Positions 1-6,315 of a DNA stretch of 6,315 bases are shown piece after piece (positions within the stretch are counted from its first letter, which is position 1; each line of letters begins with the position of its first letter). The stretch is from Candidatus Aminicenantota bacterium (lineage in GTDB: Bacteria; Acidobacteriota; Aminicenantia; Aminicenantales; Aminicenantaceae), in NCBI GenBank assembly GCA_030620655.1, contig JAUXEH010000173.1:1-6315 (forward strand). The letters run 5' to 3'. Position numbers and translations under genes: made by a program. The notes under the pieces are model-generated. The model did no database searches, had not been told where the DNA came from, and worked only from the letters and a program-made list of their open reading frames with translations.

Positions 1-68
1 ATGTCGGGTCTCGCGGTGGTAAACCACAGCGTCGCTCTCCATGCCTTGCATCTGCCGCAACCTCGACT

Positions 69-100
69 CGTGAATATCTCAGGCTCCTGAATTATTCATG
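69..100. repeat. Imperfect palindrome
   Basis: The arms TGAATA (71-76) and TATTCA (93-98) pair over 6 bp. After a 2-nt mismatch, TCAGG (79-83) pairs with CCTGA (86-90) around the 2-nt centre CT (84-85). A G-T and a C-G pair can extend it to 69-100. A symmetric element of this size could be a protein-binding site, a small hairpin, or the end of a degenerate mobile element. Nothing in the sequence chooses between these. Confidence 0.5.
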
Positions 101-153
101 TTCATTTGTTTGGGTCGGATTCATCATAGAGAAATTGAGGCTGCATGACAATG

Positions 154-226
154 GGGGGGTCCTTCCTTTGTTTGAGCAGAAGACCCGCCCAGCCCCCCAT
201 GTGCTCGAACAAAGGAAGGACCCCCC
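154..226. repeat. 25-bp near-perfect inverted repeat (long hairpin)
   Basis: The left arm at 154-178 begins GGGGGGTCCTTCC and ends GAGCA. The right arm at 202-226 is its reverse complement at 24 of 25 positions, and the single difference (T173 against G207) is still a G-T pair in RNA. The enclosed segment is 23 nt (179-201). No T-run follows the stem on either strand, so it is a poor match to a Rho-independent terminator. The arms lack the RYYYAAC/GTTRRRY core sites of an integron attC, and I see no flanking target duplication. A dispersed palindromic (REP- or MITE-like) repeat is the most natural reading, but this is inference because only one copy is in the window. Confidence 0.8.
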
Positions 227-257
227 GGGACGATTCTTCCTCTGCCTGAGCCGGAGT

Positions 258-284
258 CCCTGCGGCAGTTGCCTAATCGCAGGG
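258..284. repeat. Small stem-loop overlapping the candidate promoter
   Basis: CCCTGCG (258-264) pairs perfectly with CGCAGGG (278-284) around a 13-nt loop. Within it, GGCA (264-267) and TGCC (270-273) can form a competing inner stem. It overlaps the -35 part of the candidate promoter at 269-298, so it could be an operator-like dyad or simply part of the repeat-rich segment. The stem is short enough to arise by chance. Confidence 0.3.
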
Positions 285-298
285 GTCTGTGATATAAA
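269..298 (+). promoter_or_regulatory. Candidate sigma70-type promoter for the peptidase cluster
   Basis: TTGCCT (269-274, 4 of 6 matches to TTGACA) and TATAAA (293-298, 5 of 6 matches to TATAAT) are separated by 18 nt. This would place the transcript start about 65-70 nt upstream of the ATG at 373. It is the best pair I found before the first gene and sits in a locally AT-richer patch. The call rests on consensus matching alone, and the host's promoter preference is unknown. Confidence 0.35.
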
Positions 299-372
299 CA
301 TTTTCTCTGCACATCCATGGGCTTGAGACATACAAGATATCGGCATCGATCTCTAAATCCGGGAGGAGTCCA

Positions 373-3156
373 ATGATACGAAAACCATGCCTGCGAATCG
401 CCCTGCTGGCACTCATCACACTGTCTGTGGTCCTGACAACCGGGGCCCAGGCGGAGGGGAAAAAAGCGCTGACCTATCAGGACATCATGCGCTTCAGGGA
501 GATCCGGACACCGGCCATCTCGCAGGACGGACTCTGGGTGGCCTTCGGCCTGCAGTCCGGCCGGGGTGACGGGGAGGTGATCGTCAGGAACGTGAGAGGC
601 GACAAACGCTACACCATCGCCCGCGGCTCCCGCCCGGCCTTTAGCAGGGATGCTGGTTGGGCCGCCGCTATCGTCCGTCCCGGGGCCGTGGAGACGGCGA
701 AGGCGAAGGAACAGAAGCCCAAACAGGGACTAGCCCTGCTGAACCTGGGATCCGGCGAGGTCCGGGAGTTCGCGGAGGTCCAGACCTTGGCATTCTCGGA
801 GGATTCACGCTGGCTGGCCTTCCATCATTTCAAGCTCGAGAAGGAAAAGCCGGCTGAAAAGGAACCCGCTGCCAAAGACCCCAAACCCAAGGTGGTGGGC
901 AGCACCCTGATCCTCATGGATTTGATCCCAGGCGAGGAGATCCAGATCCCTCACGTGCTGCATTACGCTTTCGACAGGTCGTCCCGCTTCCTGGCGTTCG
1001 TGGTCGCCGATCCCGAGGGCCGGAACAACGGTCTCTTTCACATCCGGCTGAGCGATGAAGACTGGCCCCGCAACACCATACTCCAGAAAGAGAGGGCGCA
1101 CGTCTCCCAGCTCACCTGGTCAGAGTCGGGGAGCCGGCTGGCGTTCGTGGCCGCCACCCTGCCGACTGAAGGGCTCGGAGATCAAGACGCCTCTCTCTGG
1201 GTCTGGGACGGTACTGGGGACAAGCTGGTGCAGGCCGTAACCGACAAACATGCCGCCGAGGGCTGGTACTTTCCGGAGAAGAACCGCTTGAGCTGGAGCA
1301 AGGACGGCCGGCGCTTGTTCTTCGGATTCAAACCCGTGTCCCTGCGGGAAAAGGCCCCGGATCCGGAAAAGGAGATCGAGGAGGAGGCCGACCTTTTCGA
1401 TGTGGACCTGATCCTGTCCCAGAGCGAGGTGGATGTCTGGCATTGGGACGATCCGTTTATCAATCCCCAGCAGAAGGTCATGTGGAAACAGGTCAAGGAC
1501 CGGACCTATCCGGCGGTGTACCACACGGATTCCCGGCGGGTCGTGGCTCTGGCGGATGAGGACATGCCGCGGGTCCAGCCCGGTGAGAACCCGGATGTGG
1601 CGCTCGGCTTCATGGACGCCCCCTACCGCAAGATGGTCACCTGGTACGGCCGCGTCAACGACCTTTACCTGGTCGATCTGAACCGGGGGACCCGCACCAA
1701 GGTGGTGTCAGAACTCGAAGACCGCAGCTCGCTGTCCCCCGGCGGCCGCTATGTCGTGTACTATCAGGACAAACACTGGCACCTGTACGACCGGCGTTCG
1801 CAGAGGACCCGAACCATGACCGCCGGTATGGATGTTCCCTTTTACAACGAGGATCATGATTATCCCTCCAGCGTGCCCTCATACGGCACGGCCGGATGGA
1901 TAGAGGACGATGCTGGGGTGCTGATCTATGACAAATACGACGTCTGGAGCTTTCCTGCACGGGGAGGGGAGCCGGTCAACATCACCGGGGGCCGCGGCCG
2001 GAAGGAAGGGTACACCTTTCGCGTCATCCGTACGGACCGAGAGAAGGAAATTTTCAAGACCGGTGAGCGGCTTCTCTTTTCCGCCTTTCACAACCACGAG
2101 AAACACTGGGGTTTCTACTCCGGCCCGGTCGGGGGAGGTGAGCTGACGCGGCTCCTGGAGGAGAAGAAAAAGTTCCGTTTCCTGGCCAAAGCCGAAGACG
2201 CCGACGCCCTGCTCTATACACGCGAGAGCTATGCGGAATTTCCCGACCTCTGGGTGAGCGACTCGGCGTTGGCCTCCCCCCGTAAGGTCTCGGACGCCAA
2301 TCCCCAGATGTCGGAGTTCGCCTGGGGAACTGCGGAGCTCGTGGAGTGGGCGAGCGTGGACGGGATCCCCCTGCAAGGCGTCTTGATCAAACCCGGCAAC
2401 TACCAGCCGGGGAAGAGGTACCCGGTGATCGTGTACTACTACCGCTTCTTCTCCCAGCGGATCTACGAGTTCAACCAGACCGTCATCAACCACCGGCCGA
2501 ATTTCCCCTTCTACGCCAGCAACGGATATGCGGTCTTCCTCCCGGACATCCGTTTCGCGGTGGGGCTCCCCGGGTTTTCCGCCACTAAATGCCTGGTGCC
2601 GGGTGTGCAGAAGCTGATCGACATGGGCGTCGCCGACCCCGACGCCATCGGGCTGCACGGGCACTCCTGGAGCGGCTACCAGACCGCCTTCGTGATCACC
2701 CAGACGGACATCTTCAAGTGCGCGGTGGCCGGAGCACCGGTCTCCAACATGACCAGCGCCTACAGCGGGATCCGCTGGGCCTCGGGGATGGCCCGCCAGT
2801 TCCAGTACGAGCAGTCTCAGAGCCGGATCGGCGCTTCCCTCTGGGAAAGGCGCGACCTCTACATCGACAACTCACCCGTCTTCTTCGCCGACCGGATCAA
2901 CACACCCCTGCTGATCATCCACGGAGACGAGGACGGAGCCGTACCCTGGTACCAGTCGATCGAGCTCTACCTGGCCCTGCGCCGGCTGGGCAAGGACTGC
3001 ATATTCCTGCAGTACCGGGGGGAACCCCACCACCCGCAGAAGTACCCCAACAAGCTCGACTGGTTCAAGAAGATGAAGGAGTATTTCGATCATTATCTCA
3101 AAGGCGAGCCCGGAGCGGAGTGGATCACCAAAGGGGTGGAGTATCGAGGAAAATAG
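373..3156 (+). CDS. Secreted prolyl-oligopeptidase-family (S9) serine peptidase
   Basis: This encodes a 927-residue exported serine peptidase that probably hydrolyses peptides in the periplasm or outside the cell. Residues 1-27 form a signal peptide (basic start, hydrophobic core, AQA before the predicted cut after A27). About 30-650 has TolB/PD40-like propeller repeats of the type S-x-D-G-x-x-(L/V)-A-F, for example near 49-58, 139-150, 247-258 and 306-317. The alpha/beta-hydrolase domain starts near V657 and runs to about 915. The triad by motif is S765 (GHSWSGY, 763-769), D854 (HGDEDGAVPW, 850-859) and H886 (GEPHHP, 883-888). The usual GHSWGGY elbow here has Ser at 767 in place of the first Gly. 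Lys/Pro/Glu-rich inserts near 98-117 and 154-176 look like surface loops. ATG 373 is supported by GGAGGAG four nt upstream and by the signal peptide. Length and motifs fit a large S9 subgroup that I know from memory; substrate preference cannot be read from the sequence. Confidence 0.93.
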   Translation: MIRKPCLRIALLALITLSVVLTTGAQAEGKKALTYQDIMRFREIRTPAISQDGLWVAFGLQSGRGDGEVIVRNVRGDKRYTIARGSRPAFSRDAGWAAAIVRPGAVETAKAKEQKPKQGLALLNLGSGEVREFAEVQTLAFSEDSRWLAFHHFKLEKEKPAEKEPAAKDPKPKVVGSTLILMDLIPGEEIQIPHVLHYAFDRSSRFLAFVVADPEGRNNGLFHIRLSDEDWPRNTILQKERAHVSQLTWSESGSRLAFVAATLPTEGLGDQDASLWVWDGTGDKLVQAVTDKHAAEGWYFPEKNRLSWSKDGRRLFFGFKPVSLREKAPDPEKEIEEEADLFDVDLILSQSEVDVWHWDDPFINPQQKVMWKQVKDRTYPAVYHTDSRRVVALADEDMPRVQPGENPDVALGFMDAPYRKMVTWYGRVNDLYLVDLNRGTRTKVVSELEDRSSLSPGGRYVVYYQDKHWHLYDRRSQRTRTMTAGMDVPFYNEDHDYPSSVPSYGTAGWIEDDAGVLIYDKYDVWSFPARGGEPVNITGGRGRKEGYTFRVIRTDREKEIFKTGERLLFSAFHNHEKHWGFYSGPVGGGELTRLLEEKKKFRFLAKAEDADALLYTRESYAEFPDLWVSDSALASPRKVSDANPQMSEFAWGTAELVEWASVDGIPLQGVLIKPGNYQPGKRYPVIVYYYRFFSQRIYEFNQTVINHRPNFPFYASNGYAVFLPDIRFAVGLPGFSATKCLVPGVQKLIDMGVADPDAIGLHGHSWSGYQTAFVITQTDIFKCAVAGAPVSNMTSAYSGIRWASGMARQFQYEQSQSRIGASLWERRDLYIDNSPVFFADRINTPLLIIHGDEDGAVPWYQSIELYLALRRLGKDCIFLQYRGEPHHPQKYPNKLDWFKKMKEYFDHYLKGEPGAEWITKGVEYRGK

Positions 3157-3163
3157 CCTGGAT

Positions 3164-3170
3164 AAGGAGG
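3164..3170 (+). promoter_or_regulatory. Ribosome binding site deciding a GTG start
   Basis: AAGGAGG lies 4 nt before GTG 3175, the same spacing seen for the genes at 373 and 5776. The in-frame ATG at 3187 is 16 nt from this site, too far for efficient use. GTG also adds the basic residues R2 and K3 to the front of the signal peptide. The GTG start is therefore preferred. Confidence 0.8.
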
Positions 3171-3174
3171 AACA

Positions 3175-5703
3175 GTGAGGAAATTCATGGGAATATTGAG
3201 AGCGTGGGGATTGGTCTTACTGCTGGCAGGGGCCCTGCCGGCCCAGATGCAGCCGCCGGAGGATTTCCTGGGCTTCGAGGTGGGTACCGATCGTAAGCTG
3301 GCTGACATGTATCAGATCCTCGAATATTTTCAGAAGCTCGACTGGGCCAGCGATCGGATAACGGTCGATGAGGTGGGCAAGACCACGATGGGCAATCCCT
3401 TTATCGTGGCCGTCATCACATCGGAGGCAAATCACCGGGATCTGGAAAAATACCGCATGATCCAGCAGGGGCTGGCCGATCCGCGCGGCCTGGATTCGGG
3501 GGAGGCGCAGCGCATGATCCGGGAGGGCCGCGCGGTCGTGATGATCAACTGTTCCATCCATGCCACCGAGGTCGGAGCCAGCCAGATGTCCATGCGGCTG
3601 GCCTATGACCTGGCATCCCGGGACGATCCCGATACACGCCGCATCCTCGACAATGTCATCCTCCTCCTGATCCCCATGCACAACCCGGATGGGACCCAGA
3701 TGGTGGTCGAGTGGTACCGCGAGCATCTGGGTACGAAGTTCGAGGGGAGCCGCATGCCCTGGCTCTACCACAAATATGTGGGACACGACAACAACCGGGA
3801 CTGGTTCATGTTCACCCAGGTGGAGACGCAGCACACGATCAGGGTGCACAATGCCTGGCATCCCCAGGTCATCGTGGACATGCATCAGATGGGGCGCACC
3901 GGGGCCCGGCTTTTCGTCCCTCCCTTCGTCGATCCCTATGAGCCCAATGTCGATCCCATCCTGCGGCAGCAGGTGGCCATGATGGGGACCTTCATCGCCG
4001 CCGAGCTCACGGCCCAGGGTAAGGCGGGTGTCATGCACAGTTACGGCTTCGACGCCTGGACCCCTGCGCGCGCCTACCATCATTACCACGGAGGGATCCG
4101 CATCCTGACTGAGGCGGCCAGCGTCCGGGTGGCGACCCCCATCACGGTGTCTCCCGACCGCCTGAGCACCAGCGTCAGGGAGGAATCGGTCCGCATGCCT
4201 CTGCCCTGGAAGGGCGGGGAATGGACCCTGCGTGACATCGTGGAGTACGATTATGCCGCGGCCATCGCTGCCCTGACCAACGCGGCCGGCCTGCGTGAGA
4301 ACTGGGTCCGGAACTATTCCCGCATCTTTGTCAAGGCAGTCAACCGGTCCGGTCCGCCTTTTGCCTATGTGATCCCCCAGGAACAGCGGGATCTGGCGAC
4401 CGCCATCAAGATGCTGAACATCCTGAAGATGGGGGGGGTGGAGGTGCACCGCGCCGAGAGCGCGTTCACGGCCGACGGCCACACCTACTCGGCCGGCTCC
4501 TATGTGGTCTTCATGGCGCAGCCCTTCGGCGGTTTCGCCAAGACCCTGCTCGAGCGGCAGGTCTATCCCGAGATCCGGGAAACACCCGGAGGCCCCCTTA
4601 AGACACCCTATGATGTCGTGGGACACACGCTTCCTCTCCTGATGGGGGTCGATGCCGTCAAGGTGGACAAGGCGTTTCAGGCGGACATGCGCCTGCTCCC
4701 AACCATAGCCAGACCCGAAGTCCGGGTGGAGGCCGCGGAAGGGGCATATGGGTATGCCTGGGGCCACGCGTCCAACGATGACATCGTGGCGCTCAACCGG
4801 CTGCTGAGATCCGGCAAAAGCATACTCTGGAGCGCCCAGGAGTTCGAGTCGGCCGGGCGCGCCTATCCGGCCGGGACCATGCTGGTGGAAGACACCCCCG
4901 GCCTGCTCGCGGAGCTCAACGCCATCGTGCGGGACCTGCACGTGGATTTTACCGCCCTCCGTACCCGGCCCTCCGTTCCGGCCTACACGATCAATCCGCC
5001 CCGCCTGGGCGTATACAAGAGCTGGACCGCTTCCATGGATGAAGGGTGGACCCGCTTCGTGCTGGAACAGTTCGAGTTCCCCTACCAGAGCATCACTAAC
5101 AGCGACATCCGGAAAGGCGGGCTGGGAAGCGACTTCGATGTGATCATCCTTCCCGACATGGGCGACGGCACCATCAGGAACGGCCTTTCCGAGGGCTCGC
5201 TGCCCGAGAAATACACGGGAGGCATCGGCGATGTGGGCGTCAAGAACATCCGGGCCTTTATCCAGGGCGGGGGCGCGCTCATCACGCTCAACTCCGCCGC
5301 CGATTTCGCCCTCAAGAGCCTGCATCTGGGAGTGGAAAACGTGGCCGCCGGGAAACGGCGCCAGGAATTCTTCATCCCGGGATCCCTGCTCAAGGTCATC
5401 CATGACCCGACCCATCCCATCGCCTTCGGGTACGACCGGGACGCCGCCATATTTTTCCGGCGCAGCCCCGTGTTTGCCGCAGGCGAGGGCCACAGCGTGA
5501 TCCGCTATCCGGCCCACTCCCTGTTGAGCGGTTGGGTCACCGGTGAAGAGCTCCTCGTCAATCGGAGCGCCCTGCTGGATGTGCCCTTCGGCAAGGGACG
5601 GGTGATCCTCATAGGCTTTCCCGCCCAGTACCGCTCCCAGTCGCATGGGTCTTTCCGTTACCTCTTCAACGCGATATTCTACGGAGCGGCATCGACGGAC
5701 TGA
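3175..5703 (+). CDS. Secreted M14-family zinc carboxypeptidase-like protein with C-terminal GATase-like domain
   Basis: This encodes an 842-residue exported metallopeptidase that probably trims peptides or modified peptides outside the cytoplasm. A signal peptide covers 1-23 (LPA, then Q24). The M14 domain spans about 40-350. Zinc ligands by motif are H129 and E132 (SIHATE, 127-132) and H237 (VDMHQMG, 234-240). N170-P171-D172-G173 is a family signature, N207-R208 (HDNNRDWF) fits the substrate-carboxylate binding pair, and E313 (ILTEAAS) fits the general base. All key residues are therefore present. About 610-840 looks like a class I glutamine-amidotransferase-like Rossmann fold (VIILPDMGDG, then FIQGGGALITLNS), but no Cys is there: the only Cys in the protein is C126. 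This domain is therefore probably structural or ligand-binding. The gene starts 18 nt after the S9 gene, so co-transcription is likely. Family membership is firm; the actual substrate is unknown, and cleavage of amide or isopeptide bonds other than C-terminal peptide bonds is possible. Confidence 0.92.
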   Translation: MRKFMGILRAWGLVLLLAGALPAQMQPPEDFLGFEVGTDRKLADMYQILEYFQKLDWASDRITVDEVGKTTMGNPFIVAVITSEANHRDLEKYRMIQQGLADPRGLDSGEAQRMIREGRAVVMINCSIHATEVGASQMSMRLAYDLASRDDPDTRRILDNVILLLIPMHNPDGTQMVVEWYREHLGTKFEGSRMPWLYHKYVGHDNNRDWFMFTQVETQHTIRVHNAWHPQVIVDMHQMGRTGARLFVPPFVDPYEPNVDPILRQQVAMMGTFIAAELTAQGKAGVMHSYGFDAWTPARAYHHYHGGIRILTEAASVRVATPITVSPDRLSTSVREESVRMPLPWKGGEWTLRDIVEYDYAAAIAALTNAAGLRENWVRNYSRIFVKAVNRSGPPFAYVIPQEQRDLATAIKMLNILKMGGVEVHRAESAFTADGHTYSAGSYVVFMAQPFGGFAKTLLERQVYPEIRETPGGPLKTPYDVVGHTLPLLMGVDAVKVDKAFQADMRLLPTIARPEVRVEAAEGAYGYAWGHASNDDIVALNRLLRSGKSILWSAQEFESAGRAYPAGTMLVEDTPGLLAELNAIVRDLHVDFTALRTRPSVPAYTINPPRLGVYKSWTASMDEGWTRFVLEQFEFPYQSITNSDIRKGGLGSDFDVIILPDMGDGTIRNGLSEGSLPEKYTGGIGDVGVKNIRAFIQGGGALITLNSAADFALKSLHLGVENVAAGKRRQEFFIPGSLLKVIHDPTHPIAFGYDRDAAIFFRRSPVFAAGEGHSVIRYPAHSLLSGWVTGEELLVNRSALLDVPFGKGRVILIGFPAQYRSQSHGSFRYLFNAIFYGAASTD

Positions 5704-5775
5704 AGCGGCGGTGCAAATTAAGGGTTGACAATTAAGGGGGGAGAATTGACAATTAGAGAAGGAAAAGGAGGCTCC
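5704..5775 (+). promoter_or_regulatory. Intergenic spacer with paired TTGACAATTA repeats and candidate promoter
   Basis: TTGACAATTA occurs at 5725-5734 and again at 5746-5755, exactly 21 bp apart, or about two helical turns. The shorter string AATTAAGG also occurs twice (5716-5723, 5730-5737). The first TTGACA (5725-5730) is a perfect -35 consensus, with GACAAT (5748-5753, 4 of 6 matches) 17 nt downstream, so transcription could restart before the barrel gene. No terminator hairpin is visible after the stop at 5701-5703. AAGGAGG at 5765-5771 is the ribosome binding site for the next gene. The repeats may be regulator sites or just low-complexity spacer. Confidence 0.4.
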
Positions 5776-6315
5776 ATGCGTATAAATAGATTTGTCATCA
5801 CTTCTTTGGTCTTGCTGCTGCTTCTGGGCCTGCCAGGGTTGGTATCCGCTCAACAGCAGGATGCCAAGATCTATCTCCACTTCTTCGGCGGCTTCAACCG
5901 GGTCTTAGAATACGGCTGCGACTGCGATTATGTGCAGGGTGAGAATGACTTTCCCGTGACACCGGCCCACACCACGGCCTCGGTCGGGATGGGCCTCGGC
6001 TATCTGCTGGGGAAGGGCTTCGGCCTGGAACTGGACGGCCGCTACCATTCAAATACAGACGTGCTCCTAACCGATCCGTCCGACGGCGACACGGTCACGA
6101 TCGACACGGCCAAGCACTATGCCATCACGCTCAACCTCCTGTATCAGATCCTCAAGAACAGCGTGCGTCCCTATGTTCTGGCGGGCGCGGGCATCGATAC
6201 GCTGGTGGACGTCCAGACCCAGATCTTCAATACCGATATGGGGTATGAGTTCGAACTCAGGGAACCGGATCAAAAGACCGACTTCATGTTCAACCTGGGT
6301 GGTGGAGTCGAGTTC
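5776..6315 (+). CDS. Outer-membrane beta-barrel protein, 3' end missing
   Basis: The first 180 codons are present and the frame is open to the window edge. Residues 1-25 are a clear signal peptide (MRINRF, a leucine-rich core, VSA before Q26). The mature part alternates polar and hydrophobic residues in probable strands: YLHFFGGFN near 33-41, ASVGMGLGYLL, FGLELDGRYH, YAITLNLLYQIL, VRPYVLAGAGID and FMFNLGGGVEF at the end. The RPYVLAGAG segment followed by a Gly-rich strand is typical of small OmpA/OmpX-like barrels (the outer membrane protein beta-barrel superfamily), which are usually around 200 residues, so little may be missing. C48 and C50 (a CDC motif) sit early in the mature protein, possibly in a first surface loop, and could form a disulfide or bind metal. 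ATG 5776 follows AAGGAGG with a 4-nt gap. A barrel acting as a structural, adhesive or transport protein is inferred; nothing ties it specifically to the peptidases except position. Confidence 0.8.
   Translation, partial: MRINRFVITSLVLLLLLGLPGLVSAQQQDAKIYLHFFGGFNRVLEYGCDCDYVQGENDFPVTPAHTTASVGMGLGYLLGKGFGLELDGRYHSNTDVLLTDPSDGDTVTIDTAKHYAITLNLLYQILKNSVRPYVLAGAGIDTLVDVQTQIFNTDMGYEFELREPDQKTDFMFNLGGGVEF

Larger units (their letters stand above)
1..372. other. Non-coding upstream region rich in inverted repeats
   Basis: I see no credible gene in this stretch. A plus-strand frame is open from position 3 to the stop at 324-326, but its translation has many Cys, Arg and Pro residues, no recognisable motif and no good ribosome binding site, and it reads straight through the large hairpin. 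A minus-strand frame of 84 codons (92-346) also spans the hairpin and looks fortuitous. What the region does contain is three dyad-symmetric elements (69-100, 154-226, 258-284), a candidate promoter (269-298) and the ribosome binding site of the first gene (GGAGGAG, 362-368). Position 1 may lie inside a repeat or the remnant of a mobile element; the gene to the left is not visible. Confidence 0.6.

Noticed and set aside
154..226. Rho-independent terminator for an upstream or divergent gene
   Set aside because: There is no T-run after the stem on either strand, the 23-nt loop is long, and the stem is far longer than needed.
154..226. Integron attC site or CRISPR repeat
   Set aside because: The attC core sites are absent, and there is only one copy with no repeat-spacer periodicity.
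3..326. Plus-strand frame open from the left edge, possibly the 3' end of an upstream gene
   Set aside because: It runs through the large inverted repeat, has an implausible composition with no recognisable motif, and the internal ATG at 135 has no clear ribosome binding site. A chance open frame is more likely, though a truncated gene cannot be fully excluded.
323..357. Promoter using TTGAGA (323-328) and TCTAAA (352-357)
   Set aside because: The 23-nt spacing is too long for a sigma70-type promoter, and the -10 would nearly abut the ribosome binding site.
1879..2664. Minus-strand open frame of 261 codons inside the S9 gene
   Set aside because: Same codon-aligned antisense effect; the sense strand encodes the conserved hydrolase domain here.
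2589..3296. Plus-strand open frame of 235 codons overlapping the end of the S9 gene and the start of the M14 gene
   Set aside because: It is a +1-type shadow, rich in Arg, Pro and Gly, with no motif, and it would have to overlap two well-supported genes.
3217..5880. Minus-strand open frame of 887 codons covering nearly all of the M14 gene
   Set aside because: It is codon-aligned with the sense gene, so it stays open simply because the sense gene lacks TTA, CTA and TCA codons beyond the TTA at 3214-3216, as expected for GC-biased codon use. Its translation has no recognisable domain, while the sense strand has all M14 catalytic motifs.

Overview
The window holds the start of what looks like a single plus-strand gene cluster for exported proteins in a fairly GC-rich Gram-negative bacterium. 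There are two complete large secreted peptidases, followed by the first 180 codons of an outer-membrane beta-barrel protein. All three have Sec-type signal peptides and purine-rich ribosome binding sites 4 nt upstream of the start codon. The S9 and M14 subtypes resemble, from memory, paralogue-rich families common in Acidobacteriota (including Aminicenantes-like lineages), Gemmatimonadota and Bacteroidota. An acidobacterial-type host is my best guess, but no marker gene here confirms it.

Layout. Positions 1-372 hold no convincing gene. This stretch is rich in dyad symmetry: an imperfect palindrome at 69-100, a very strong 25-bp inverted repeat at 154-226, a smaller hairpin at 258-284, and then a possible sigma70-type promoter at 269-298. 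Positions 373-3156 encode a 927-residue prolyl-oligopeptidase-family (S9) serine peptidase. After an 18-nt gap, a GTG-started gene at 3175-5703 encodes an 842-residue M14 zinc carboxypeptidase-like protein with a C-terminal glutamine-amidotransferase-like fold. A 72-nt spacer at 5704-5775 carries two copies of TTGACAATTA 21 bp apart and a candidate internal promoter. The barrel gene starts at 5776 and runs off the right edge.

Working together (inference). The two peptidases are probably co-transcribed and exported to the periplasm or beyond, where an S9 hydrolase and an M14 metallopeptidase would complement each other in breaking down peptides, as expected for a protein-scavenging heterotroph. 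The barrel protein may belong to the same transcript or be driven in part by its own promoter. I see no clear new multi-gene defence, mobile or biosynthetic system. The least explained element is the large inverted repeat upstream of the cluster.
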